Positions 44,500-53,164 of a stretch of 64,000 bases of DNA are shown here, one piece after another (position 1 is the first letter of the stretch; each line of letters begins with the position of its first letter). A program made the translations under genes and the position numbers. Source of the stretch: Deltaproteobacteria bacterium (lineage in GTDB: Bacteria; Desulfobacterota; Binatia; JACPRU01); assembly GCA_016189835.1 (NCBI GenBank), contig JACPRU010000046.1:1-64000 (forward strand), written 5' to 3'. The notes under the pieces are model-generated. The model was not told the DNA's origin. It made no database searches and saw only the letters and a list, made by a program, of their open reading frames with translations.

Positions 44500-46119
44500 T
44501 CAGACGGCGGACACCTGGAGGCGCCGGCGCAGCCGGTTGCGGAGCAGAATCGCCGTCAGGTTCAGGAACAGTACGATCGTCAGCAGCAAGACCGTGGTCA
44601 TGTAGACCATCGGCCGCGCGACATCGACGTTCGGCGACTGGAAGCCGACGTCGTAGATGTGAAAGCCGAGATGCATGAACTTGCGCTCGAAATGGAAGAA
44701 CGGGAAGAAGCCGTCGAGCGGCAGCGCGGGCGCCAGCTTGACGACGCCGGTGATCATCAACGGCGCAACCTCCCCCGCGGCGCGCGCCATCGCCAGGATG
44801 AGGCCGGTGAGGATCGACGGCAGCACCGCCGGCAGCACCACCCGCCAGGTGGTCTCGAACTTGGTCGCGGCCAGCGCCAGCGACGCCTCGCGCACCCCGC
44901 GCGGCACGGCGGCGAGCCCTTCCTCCGTGGCGACGATCACGACCGGGACCGTGAGCAGCGCCAGCGTCAGTGACGCCCAGAGGATGCCGCCTGTGCCGAA
45001 CGTCGGCGTCGGCAGCGCCTCGGGGAAGAACCAGCGATCGACGGTTCCGCCGATCGTGTAGATGAAGAAGCCGACGCCGAAGACGCCGAACACGATCGAA
45101 GGAACGCCGGCGAGGTTGTTGACGGCGATGCGCACGGCGCTGACGAACGGCCCCTGCTTGGCGTACTCGCGCAGGTAGACCGCGGCGACGATGCCGAGCG
45201 GCGTGACCAGCACGCTCATGATCATCACCATCATCACGGTGCCGAAGATCGCCGGGAACACGCCGCCCTCGGTGTTCGACTCGCGCGGATCCGCGCTCAC
45301 GAACTCCCACAGCTTCGTCGCGTAGAAGCCCGCCTTCGCGAACGCGCCCATGCGGTTCGGGCGGTAGGCGCGGACGATCTTGTCGAGCGGGATCTCGACC
45401 TCGCGCCCGCCCGCGATGGTCGCCACCAGCCGCTCGTTTTGGCCCTGGCGCAGCCGGGTCAGCCGCTCCACGCTCTGCTGATAGGCGGCCTGCAGCGAGG
45501 CGATCTCCCGGTGGGCCGCGTCGATCTCGGCGCCGTCGCGCGCGCCGCGGAGCTCGCGACCGCGCAACCGCAGGCGCAAGCGCTCCTGCGCGTGGTTGTT
45601 CGCGCCGATCTCGCCCTTCTCGATGGAGAAGATCTCCTCGTGCAGGCGAAGGGCCTCGGACAGGCGCCCCTCCAGCGCGGCCCACGCCTCCGCGGGTCCG
45701 GTCGCCACCGCCCGGTCGGCCTGGCGGAGCGCGGAGATCTCGCCATAGAAGTTTCCCCACTCCCGGCGCTCGAGAACGACGACGTCGGCCGGCCGCTCGC
45801 GACGGGCGATCCTCGCCTCGTCGATCCACAGGAAGTCCGAGCCCTCGACGTCGCGGTTGCCACGCTTCACCTGCAAGCGGTACTCGGCCGGCGTGCCGAG
45901 CGGAGCATCCGGGGCGGGGATCGCCTCCCGCTCGCTGACCTCGCCGACCACGACCGTCCCATCGTCGAGCACGAGCCGCTCGACGCCGCGCGGCCAGAAG
46001 AAGCCGAGACCGTTGACCAGCACGAGCGTCACCAAACCCGTGACCATCAGCAGGCTGAGCGCCAGCATCGCGCCGGTCAGCCACACGAACGGGTCGCCGC
46101 TCTTCCAGAAATCCTTCAC
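44500..46119 (-). CDS. pstA: Phosphate ABC transporter permease with large periplasmic insert
   Basis: 539 residues from a GTG at 46119 overlapping the pstC stop. TM1 ([23 protein letters not shown]) is followed by a ~230-residue soluble, partly coiled-coil segment ([15 protein letters not shown]..., [29 protein letters not shown]) and then the conventional five-helix PstA permease domain with the EAA-type loop [30 protein letters not shown]. Small PstA proteins are about 290 residues; this long form is known in several proteobacteria. Confidence 0.92.
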   Translation of the reverse strand: MKDFWKSGDPFVWLTGAMLALSLLMVTGLVTLVLVNGLGFFWPRGVERLVLDDGTVVVGEVSEREAIPAPDAPLGTPAEYRLQVKRGNRDVEGSDFLWIDEARIARRERPADVVVLERREWGNFYGEISALRQADRAVATGPAEAWAALEGRLSEALRLHEEIFSIEKGEIGANNHAQERLRLRLRGRELRGARDGAEIDAAHREIASLQAAYQQSVERLTRLRQGQNERLVATIAGGREVEIPLDKIVRAYRPNRMGAFAKAGFYATKLWEFVSADPRESNTEGGVFPAIFGTVMMVMIMSVLVTPLGIVAAVYLREYAKQGPFVSAVRIAVNNLAGVPSIVFGVFGVGFFIYTIGGTVDRWFFPEALPTPTFGTGGILWASLTLALLTVPVVIVATEEGLAAVPRGVREASLALAATKFETTWRVVLPAVLPSILTGLILAMARAAGEVAPLMITGVVKLAPALPLDGFFPFFHFERKFMHLGFHIYDVGFQSPNVDVARPMVYMTTVLLLTIVLFLNLTAILLRNRLRRRLQVSAV

Positions 46120-48377
46120 AGCGCGCGGTACCTCTCGCGCAGCCGCAGCCGCACCAGCTCGGCGGCGGTGTTGACCGCGAACGTCATGACGAATAGCAAG
46201 AGCGCCGCGACGAACAGTACGCGGAACAGCGTCCCGCCCTGGGGAGCCTCGGGCAACTCGACCGCGATGTTCGCCGACAGCGCGCGGAAGCCGTTGAAGA
46301 TCGACCAGCTCGTGACCGGCGTGTTGCCGGTCGCCATCAGCACGATCATGGTCTCGCCAACGGCGCGGCCGAAGCCGATCATGATCGCCGAGAAGATCCC
46401 CGGACTCGCGCTCGGCAGGACCACGCGCACGGCGGTCTGCCAGCGCGTCGCGCCGAGCGCGAGCGACCCCGCGGTCAGGTGCGGCGGCACGTTGGACAGC
46501 GAATCTTCGGCAATCGTGAAGATCACCGGCACGACCGCGAAGCCCATCGCCAGCCCGACGACGATCGAGTTGCGCTGATCGTAGGTGACGCCGAGTATCT
46601 CGCGAAGCCACACGCGGTAGTCGCCGCCGAGCAACGCTCGGTCGATCCAGTGGCCGCAAGCGAACGACAGCCACAGGCCGCCGATCACCACCGGGATCAA
46701 CAAGAACACCTCGGTGCCGGGTGTCAGGCGCGAGCGCCAGCCTTCGGGCAGCGCGCGCCAGCCGCCGGCCGCCATCAACACGAGCGCGGAGGTGACGACC
46801 GGGGAAACGATGATGCCGGGCACGATGCGCTCGATCGTGGGGGCGAGCCACAGCCCCGCGAGGAAGCCGAGCACCACGCTCGGCAGGGCCGCCATGATCT
46901 CGACCGTCGGCTTGATCATCGCCTTCAGGCGCGGGTGCATGAACTGCGAAGCGTACAGCGCGCTCGCCAGAGCGATCGGCACCGCGACCAGTAGGGCATA
47001 GAACGTACCCTTGAGCGTTCCGAACAGCAGCGGCGTGAGCGAGAGCTTCGCCTCGAAGTCGTCGCTGCCTCCGGTCGACTGCCAGACGTACGCCGGCCGG
47101 TCGTAGCCCTCGTACCAGAGCTTGCCGAACAGCGCCCGCAGGCTGACTTCGGGATGCGGGCAATCGATGTCCCACTGGAGTAGGCGACCGCCCGCACCCA
47201 CCGCCACCAGTCCGTCCGACTTCGGAGAGTAGGCGATCGCGGTCGCGGATTCGGTCGTCGAAGGGATGCGCAGCAGCGTTTCGCCGGTCGTCGCGTAGTC
47301 GAGGCGCAGCTCTCCGGCGCCATCGCCGGTCCAGAAGCCTTTGTGCCGGCGCGACGCCGAGAACGTGACCACGGCGGCATGGTGCGTGGGAAAGGCGTGA
47401 ATCGGAACGAGCTCGGGTTCGCCTTCGGCACCGGGCAAGAGCTGCCAGGTGGCGACGCCGCCGGACTGATCGCCGACCACCAGCGTACGGTCGCCGATCA
47501 GGAAGCCGAGCACCGTGATCGTGGTCTTCGCCCCGCCCTTCGCCGGCGCGAGGCGCAGCTCTTTCGCCCTCAGAACGGCGTGCGCGAGCTCGCCGGTCGT
47601 CGTACCGATGTAGAGATGATCGCCGCGGCTGTCGATCGCCAGCGTGGAGACCTCGCCCGTGCTCGGCACGTCGAGGACTCTGCGGGTCTCCTCGCGCGTG
47701 GTCGCCCCGAGCAGTGACGTCTCCTCGGCAACGCGCACGACGAGCACTTGCTTCGGCGAAACCGTGGCCGCGGCTACCGAGCCGCCCTCGTGCGCCACGT
47801 ACGCCAGGCGGCGAATCGGCTGCCCCACTGGATCCATCACCAGCGGATCGAGGGCGCGCACGTTGGCCTCGACTTGCCGGCCGCTCGCTTGCCGAGCGCC
47901 GCTGAAGGACACGCCGAGCGGCAACACGCGTCCGTCGGAGAGCCCGAGTGCGAGCGGCCGGTAGCCCGGGGCCGACACCGCCGTCACCTTCGCTTGACCG
48001 AGTGCGGGCAGCTCGAGCTTGCGGACGGGCGCACCACCGACCAGCGACACGACATGCACGCCGTTCTCGGCGACGACCACCGCCAGCGCGCGGTACTCGT
48101 CGGTGTCGATCGCCAGTACGTGCGCACCGAAGTTGGCGGCGACGGGGGGCAGCGGCTTCACCGCAGCGGGGCGCAGCAGCGGGTACACCTCGGCGACGAT
48201 CACGAAGAGGATCGCCAGGATCGCGCCGATGATGATGACACCGCCGGCGGTCACGGCGTGGCGGGCCGCCACATCGAAGAACCGGCGGCGGGCGAAGCGG
48301 GTGGAAAAGACTTGGAGGGGCGGAGGCGGGAGACCCGGCTCCACCCCTTCCGTGACGGTTCCTGTGGAGATCGGCAT
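46116..48377 (-). CDS. pstC: Phosphate ABC transporter permease with beta-propeller-like insert
   Basis: 753 residues from the ATG at 48377. TM1 lies at ~45-65, then a ~400-residue soluble region with repeated propeller-like strands ([96 protein letters not shown]), then the permease core with [26 protein letters not shown] (EAA loop). Short PstC proteins are ~300 residues; long forms occur in pseudomonads and others. Confidence 0.92.
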   Translation of the reverse strand: MPISTGTVTEGVEPGLPPPPLQVFSTRFARRRFFDVAARHAVTAGGVIIIGAILAILFVIVAEVYPLLRPAAVKPLPPVAANFGAHVLAIDTDEYRALAVVVAENGVHVVSLVGGAPVRKLELPALGQAKVTAVSAPGYRPLALGLSDGRVLPLGVSFSGARQASGRQVEANVRALDPLVMDPVGQPIRRLAYVAHEGGSVAAATVSPKQVLVVRVAEETSLLGATTREETRRVLDVPSTGEVSTLAIDSRGDHLYIGTTTGELAHAVLRAKELRLAPAKGGAKTTITVLGFLIGDRTLVVGDQSGGVATWQLLPGAEGEPELVPIHAFPTHHAAVVTFSASRRHKGFWTGDGAGELRLDYATTGETLLRIPSTTESATAIAYSPKSDGLVAVGAGGRLLQWDIDCPHPEVSLRALFGKLWYEGYDRPAYVWQSTGGSDDFEAKLSLTPLLFGTLKGTFYALLVAVPIALASALYASQFMHPRLKAMIKPTVEIMAALPSVVLGFLAGLWLAPTIERIVPGIIVSPVVTSALVLMAAGGWRALPEGWRSRLTPGTEVFLLIPVVIGGLWLSFACGHWIDRALLGGDYRVWLREILGVTYDQRNSIVVGLAMGFAVVPVIFTIAEDSLSNVPPHLTAGSLALGATRWQTAVRVVLPSASPGIFSAIMIGFGRAVGETMIVLMATGNTPVTSWSIFNGFRALSANIAVELPEAPQGGTLFRVLFVAALLLFVMTFAVNTAAELVRLRLRERYRAL

Positions 48378-48397
48378 CGGTAACCGTTCCGCCGCGG

Positions 48398-49396
48398 TCA
48401 GTTGATCTTCTTCAGATCCTCTTCCACGACCGCGAGCGGCAGCGGGAAGTAGCCGTCCTTCACGACCTCTTCCTGCCCTTCCTTGGACAACACCATCTTC
48501 ATGAACTCGTGGGTCATCGGCTCGAGGGGCTTGCCGTCCGGCTTGTTGACGTAGACGTAGAGGAAGCGCGCGATCGGATACTTGCCCGAATAAGCGTTCT
48601 GCGCATTCGCCTCCACGCACGCCCCGCCCTGCTCCTTGGAGATCGGCACGGGGCGGACGCCCGGCGTCGCGTAACCGATGCCGCTGTAGCCGATGCCGAA
48701 GCGGTCGACGGTCACGCTCTGCACGACCGAAGCCGATCCGGGTTGCTCCTTCACCTCGTCCTTGTAGTCGCCGTTGCCGAGCACGTGCTCCTTGAAGAAG
48801 CCGTAGGTGCCGGAGGCGGAGTTACGGCCGTAGAGGCTGATCGGGCGATCTACCCAGTCGGCCTTGAGCCCGACCTGCCCCCACGTCTTGACGTCCTCCT
48901 TGTAACCGCCGCGGCGCGACTTCGAGAAGATCGCGTCCACTTGTTGCATGCTCAGGCACTCAATCGGATCGTCTTTGTTGACGAACACCGCGAGCGAATC
49001 GACGGCGACGCGGATCGCGGTCGGCTTGTAGCCGAACTTGTTCTCGAAACCGTCGATCTCGGTGTTCTTCATAGGGCGCGACATCGGACCGAGCTGAGCG
49101 GTGCCGGAGATCAGCGCCGGAGGGGCGGTGCTCGACCCCTTGCCTTCGACCTGGATCTTCACGTTGGGATAGAATTTGCCGAACTTCTCGCTCCAGAACG
49201 TCATCAGGTTGTTCAGCGTGTCGGAGCCGACGCTCGAGATGTTGCCTGAGATGCCACCCACGGCCTTGTAAGCTACGAGCTTCGGATCCACCTCCACGCT
49301 CGCCGCCGAGCTCCGCGCGGCCGATGCGAGGGCCAACCCGATCGCGACGAGCACGGCTTCCCCCCAGCGGTTCCACACCCGGTTGCCTCTCAGCAT
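48398..49396 (-). CDS. pstS: Periplasmic phosphate-binding protein
   Basis: 332 residues with a signal peptide ([18 protein letters not shown]). Phosphate-binding fingerprints: [57 protein letters not shown]. It delivers phosphate to PstCA. A Pho-box-like site lies about 50 bases upstream of the start. Confidence 0.95.
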   Translation of the reverse strand: MLRGNRVWNRWGEAVLVAIGLALASAARSSAASVEVDPKLVAYKAVGGISGNISSVGSDTLNNLMTFWSEKFGKFYPNVKIQVEGKGSSTAPPALISGTAQLGPMSRPMKNTEIDGFENKFGYKPTAIRVAVDSLAVFVNKDDPIECLSMQQVDAIFSKSRRGGYKEDVKTWGQVGLKADWVDRPISLYGRNSASGTYGFFKEHVLGNGDYKDEVKEQPGSASVVQSVTVDRFGIGYSGIGYATPGVRPVPISKEQGGACVEANAQNAYSGKYPIARFLYVYVNKPDGKPLEPMTHEFMKMVLSKEGQEEVVKDGYFPLPLAVVEEDLKKIN

Positions 49397-49431
49397 TCTT
49401 CGTTCTCCTTATGGCTATGAACTAACGCACG

Positions 49432-49463
49432 ATTGTTACGAAACGATGACGACTCGGTGACGG
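49432..49463 (-). promoter_or_regulatory. Pho-box-like site and -10 before pstS
   Basis: On the minus strand CCGTCACCGAGTCGTCATC (49445-49463) has two CGTCA units 11 bases apart, the spacing of a Pho box (consensus TGTCA, N6, TGTCA type). Seven bases later TAACAAT (49432-49438) could be the -10. The distance to the -10 is shorter than in the textbook case, so the site is tentative. Confidence 0.5.
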
Positions 49464-49479
49464 TTCGAAGTGCGGCTAG

Positions 49480-49629
49480 TCAGAACTTGGCGGTCAGGTC
49501 GATTTGCCAGCGCTTCTCGAGCTCGGAGTCGCCGGCGATCTTTTCGACGAACCACGCCGTCGACACGAACTGCACGTTCTTCATCACGACGTAGCTGAGC
49601 TGGAGGATGTGCCCCTCGCGGTTGGTTCC
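49480..49629 (-). pseudogene. C-terminal remnant of an outer membrane porin
   Basis: The last ~49 residues of a minus-strand frame, GTNREGHILQLSYVVMKNVQ...FVSTAWFVEKIAG...EKRWQIDLTAKF, look like the last two or three beta strands of a putative porin (porin_5-like), ending with the aromatic residue needed for barrel insertion. No upstream homology or signal peptide exists; the nitrile hydratase gene begins 150 bases away on the other strand. The 5' part of the porin gene has been lost. Before decay it would have been the gene upstream of pstS. Confidence 0.7.
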
Positions 49630-49778
49630 GCGCGCGCGGGCAGGAGAGGCGCGCGGCGAGCGAGCCAGCGGCGGCCAACGATCTTTGCTTGACAGCCGGA
49701 CTCTTTTTGCTAAGCGCTTGGGCGGGGGCGGAAGGCAGGTCGGCGGGCAGCTACGACCGAAGGTTCGGGAGAACCCCG

Positions 49779-50456
49779 ATGAATGGCGCACACGACCTCG
49801 GCGGAATGCAGGGTCTGGGGCGAGTCGAGCGGGAAGACGGCGAGCCCGTCTTCCATGCGCCGTGGGAGAAGACCGTCTTCGGTCTGCTGTTCGGCACCGT
49901 GGGCAGCGGGCTCGTCAACCTCGACGAGTTCCGCCACGGTATCGAGCGGATGAACCCGGTGCACTACCTAGCCTCCCGGTACTACGAGCACTGGCTCTGC
50001 ACCATCGAACGAAACCTGCTCGAGAAGGGGATCATCGGCGAGGCGGACCTCGAGGCGCGGATCCGCCGGTTCCGCGGCCGGCCGGGGGCACGACCCAAGC
50101 GAACCAAGAATCCGCAGCTGGCGGAACGCATGCTCGGGCTAATCCGCAGCGGCGGCTCGACGCGCATGCCGGTCGATCGGCCGCCGCGCTTCAAGGTCGG
50201 CGACCGGGTCCTGACGCGCAACATCCACCCGACCGGCCACACTCGCTTGCCGCGCTACGCTCGCGCCAAGCACGGCCAGATCGCGCGCGTGTATGATGCG
50301 TTCGTCTTCCCGGATACCAGCGCGCATCAGCGCGGTCCGAATCCGCAGCACGTCTACTCGGTGCGCTTCGACGGCCGCGAGCTGTGGGGCCGCGAGGCCG
50401 CGCCCAACGCGTCGGTATACGTCGATCTGTGGGAGGATTATCTCGAGGCCGTATGA
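49779..50456 (+). CDS. nthB: Nitrile hydratase, beta subunit
   Basis: 225 residues starting [14 protein letters not shown], the canonical beta-subunit start, with GGGAGAA upstream. Helical N-domain ([30 protein letters not shown]) and SH3-like C-domain ([47 protein letters not shown]). With the alpha subunit it hydrates nitriles to amides. Gene order beta-alpha is that of cobalt-type enzymes. Confidence 0.95.
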   Translation: MNGAHDLGGMQGLGRVEREDGEPVFHAPWEKTVFGLLFGTVGSGLVNLDEFRHGIERMNPVHYLASRYYEHWLCTIERNLLEKGIIGEADLEARIRRFRGRPGARPKRTKNPQLAERMLGLIRSGGSTRMPVDRPPRFKVGDRVLTRNIHPTGHTRLPRYARAKHGQIARVYDAFVFPDTSAHQRGPNPQHVYSVRFDGRELWGREAAPNASVYVDLWEDYLEAV

Positions 50457-51187
50457 TGAAGAAGCGCCGGCCGGCCGAAGCGAAATCGAAGCCCAGGGCG
50501 CGGAAATCGAGGCCGCGGGCCCGCCGGAGCATCGGCGCGCGCTACCGCGGCAGTCCGTTGCCGATCGGCGAGCAGTACCCCTTGCCGGAGTCGGAACTGG
50601 CCGCCCGGGCCCGGGCGATCGAGTCGCTCCTCGCGGAGAAGGGCCTGGTCAGCAGCGACATGATCGATCAGGTCATCAACGCCTACGAGCACGACATCGG
50701 CCCGATGCTGGGCGCCAAGGTCGTAGCGCGCGCGTGGATCGACCCCGCCTTCAAGCGGCGCCTGCTCGAGAACGCCACCGCCGCGTGCGCCGAGCTGGGG
50801 ATCGGCGGCATGCAGGGAGAGCACATGATCTGCGTCGAGAACACGCCGCAGGTCCATAACGTCGTGTGCTGCACGCTCTGCTCGTGCTACCCGTGGCCGG
50901 TTCTGGGCCTGCCCCCGACCTGGTACAAGCATCCCCAGTACCGCGCCCGGCTGGTGGCCGATCCGCGCGCGCTGCTGCGCGACGACTTCGGCCTGGCGAT
51001 CCCGGACGACGTCGAGGTGCGAGTCTGGGACAGCAGCTCGGAGATTCGCTACTGGGTGCTGCCGCAGCGGCCGGCCGACACCGAGCACCTGTCCGAACGA
51101 CAGCTCGCCGCGCTGGTCTCGCGCGACTCGATGATCGGCGTCGACAGGACGCGGGGAGCGCAAGCGCGCCCGGGCGGGAGCCGATGA
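50453..51187 (+). CDS. nthA: Nitrile hydratase, alpha subunit, cobalt type
   Basis: 244 residues, start overlapping the nthB stop (ATGA). The metal site is [11 protein letters not shown] with C140-T-L-C143-S144-C145; Thr at the second position is typical of Co(III) enzymes (Ser in Fe types). Cys143 and Cys145 would be oxidised to sulfinate/sulfenate. An unusual ~33-residue Arg/Lys-rich N-terminal extension ([20 protein letters not shown]) precedes the domain. [11 protein letters not shown]-like helices and [21 protein letters not shown] are conserved. Confidence 0.95.
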   Translation: MMKKRRPAEAKSKPRARKSRPRARRSIGARYRGSPLPIGEQYPLPESELAARARAIESLLAEKGLVSSDMIDQVINAYEHDIGPMLGAKVVARAWIDPAFKRRLLENATAACAELGIGGMQGEHMICVENTPQVHNVVCCTLCSCYPWPVLGLPPTWYKHPQYRARLVADPRALLRDDFGLAIPDDVEVRVWDSSSEIRYWVLPQRPADTEHLSERQLAALVSRDSMIGVDRTRGAQARPGGSR

Positions 51188-51510
51188 TGCCGCCCATCGA
51201 GGATCGCCCCGTGGACCGTCGAGTCGCCGACGTGCTGCCGCGCCGCAGCGGCGAGCCGCTCTTCCGCGCCGAATGGGAGCGGCGGGCGTTCGGCGCGGCG
51301 ATCGTGCTCGTCGAGAAGGGCCTCGTCCCGTTCGACGACCTGCGATGGCGCGTGACCGCCGCCATCACCACCTGGGAGCGCGCCAACCTGGGGCACGAGG
51401 AATCGTTCAATTTCTTCGAGCGATGGCTTCTCGCCCTGGAGCGGTTGCTCATCGACCGGGGGGTCGTCTCGCGCGAAGAGCTGAACGCGCGGGCCGCAGA
51501 GCGTCGCTGA
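51184..51510 (+). CDS. Nitrile hydratase activator (P14K/beta N-domain-like)
   Basis: 108 residues, start overlapping nthA stop. [39 protein letters not shown] and [19 protein letters not shown] resemble the N-terminal helical domain of the beta subunit and the small activator proteins (P14K, NhlE) that deliver cobalt by subunit swapping. No conserved Cys motif is seen. Confidence 0.85.
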   Translation: MMPPIEDRPVDRRVADVLPRRSGEPLFRAEWERRAFGAAIVLVEKGLVPFDDLRWRVTAAITTWERANLGHEESFNFFERWLLALERLLIDRGVVSREELNARAAERR

Positions 51511-51522
51511 GCCGGCCCTCGC

Positions 51523-52134
51523 GTGCCGACCGGCGGAACGAGTCTCGCCATCGACACCGTGATCGACAAGACGGAGCAGCCGGAAGGGATCGTCCAGTTC
51601 TTCCAGCACGCGCATCACCGCATCGAGGGATGGCTGATGGAGTTTCAGGAGGCCCTCGATGACAGCCGTGTGGACGCGCCGCTGATCGAGCGGGCGGCCG
51701 AGACGCTCCGCCTGCACATGTACGCCGAGGAAGAGATCGTCTTTCCCAGCATGCAGCAGGGGCTGCGGTCGGCGATCGCCGATTTACAGAGGCAGCACGG
51801 GCGCCTCAGCGATCTGATGGCCGAGCTGCTCGGGCTCGTGCGCGACGGCGCGGACGTGTCGCGGGTGCGCCGGTCCTTCTCGCTTCTCAACAACGCCCTC
51901 GCCGCCCATTGCGCCGCCGAGGACCTCGGCATCTACCCGGATCTCCTGTCGACGCTCGGCCCGGCGGCGGCGCGGGCGCTCCTGCGCGCGGCCGATCAGG
52001 CCGAGCTTCCGTCCGGATGGATCTGTGAAGCGCGCCGGGCGACGCCGCGCCCCCGGCGGATCGCGCGCCGCTCCGCGACGGCCGAGAAACTGCGGCACCG
52101 GCGATCGGTCGGGCGCCCTCGACCGCCCTCCTGA
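51523..52134 (+). CDS. Hemerythrin HHE-domain protein
   Basis: 203 residues from a GTG 13 bases after the activator gene. The HHE diiron ligands fit FFQHAHHRIEGWL, LRLHMYAEEEIVFP, DLQRQHGRLSDLM and LAAHCAAEDLGIYP. A basic C-terminal tail (RRATPRPRRIARRS) follows. Hemerythrins sense or bind oxygen or handle iron and NO; in which way this one is linked to nitrile hydratase is unknown, though co-orientation suggests the same transcript. Confidence 0.85.
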   Translation: MPTGGTSLAIDTVIDKTEQPEGIVQFFQHAHHRIEGWLMEFQEALDDSRVDAPLIERAAETLRLHMYAEEEIVFPSMQQGLRSAIADLQRQHGRLSDLMAELLGLVRDGADVSRVRRSFSLLNNALAAHCAAEDLGIYPDLLSTLGPAAARALLRAADQAELPSGWICEARRATPRPRRIARRSATAEKLRHRRSVGRPRPPS

Positions 52135-52188
52135 CCGGCTCGGCCGCCTCGACCGCTCGAGCCGCTCGCCCGCCGCAGCGGTGAACGC

Positions 52189-52905
52189 TCAGCCGCCCAC
52201 GGCCTTTCGGCGCTTGGGCACCGGCGGCGTCGTGTTGGTGAAGACGGCGCAAAGCTCCTCGTCGCTCATGCGGTAGAGCTTCTCGCCGCGCTCGCGCCAC
52301 TCGGGCGGAAACACGAACTCGATGTTGGGCCTGGCGCGCGGGTCGGGCTGCGGCACCTGGCCCGCCTTCGAGGCGAAGCCCGGTGGATCGCGGTAGCGGG
52401 CGATGTCGGCGGCGGTCATCCCGCAGTGAGCGACCACTTCCGGGTCGATCCACTCATCGGTGTCGAGGCCCGTCCAGGTCGAGAACTCGAGCATGATCCC
52501 CTCGGGCGCCGCGAGGTAGATCGACTTGCAGAAGCCGTGATCGGCCGGGCCCATGACCCAGTGGCCATGCGCGCGGATGCGGTCGCGCATCGCCATCAGG
52601 TCCGCCTCCGAGTCGACGTTCAGCGCGAGGTGCTGCATCACGCCCGGGGCGACGTTGCCGGCGATGAAACCGGCGTGCGAGACGCCGAGGTGAGGCTCGA
52701 TGTCCTTCATCTCCGGCGCCTGGACGAAGGCGATGGTCGTGGTTTCGCCCATCTTCACGAACGCGTGCACGGTGTTCTCGACGCCGTGCATCCAGTAGAG
52801 CGCGACCAGCTCCATGCCGACGACCTCGGTGAAGAAGTCGAGCTGCGCCTTGACGTCGCGCGTGGCGAGGGCCAGGTGATGAACGCCATTGGGAAGACTA
52901 CCCAT
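52189..52905 (-). CDS. VOC/glyoxalase-family metalloprotein
   Basis: 238 residues. One VOC beta-alpha-beta-beta-beta pair: NGVHHLALATRDVKAQLDFFTEVVGMEL, then VMQHLALNVDSEADLMAMRDRIRAHG and IYLAAPEGIMLEFSTWTG. His10, His in QHLAL and Glu in MLEFSTW fit the divalent metal triad of glyoxalase/extradiol dioxygenase folds. Substrate unknown. Divergent from ppk1 across 259 bases that include a strong hairpin. Confidence 0.85.
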   Translation of the reverse strand: MGSLPNGVHHLALATRDVKAQLDFFTEVVGMELVALYWMHGVENTVHAFVKMGETTTIAFVQAPEMKDIEPHLGVSHAGFIAGNVAPGVMQHLALNVDSEADLMAMRDRIRAHGHWVMGPADHGFCKSIYLAAPEGIMLEFSTWTGLDTDEWIDPEVVAHCGMTAADIARYRDPPGFASKAGQVPQPDPRARPNIEFVFPPEWRERGEKLYRMSDEELCAVFTNTTPPVPKRRKAVGG

Positions 52906-52990
52906 GAGGCACCTCCTGCGGCGAATGCGTGACGCCGAAACTGTTGCGCCGCGCCGTCAGCCGAGTCAAGGCGCTCGAGACTCGGACGCT

Positions 52991-53020
52991 CCGAGACTCG
53001 GGCGTCGCCCGAAGTCTCGG
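52991..53020. repeat. Inverted repeat in the VOC-ppk intergenic region
   Basis: CCGAGACTCGGGC (52991-53003) faces GCCCGAAGTCTCGG (53007-53020): eight plus five pairs with a one-base bulge and GTC loop. CGAGACTCGG is also repeated just upstream. It sits between two divergent starts, so an operator, attenuator or REP-type function is possible. Confidence 0.55.
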
Positions 53021-53164
53021 GCTTCGCCCTTTCCCGTGCCGACCTTCCCTCTCGACCTTCGCCCTTGACAGGCGCGCAGGCCTCCGGTCCGATGGGCGTC
53101 TGGGGCGTTTTCCTTGGGAACTTCACGCGGTGGAGATTCCGCGAGACGAACCGGCGGAGAGGTC

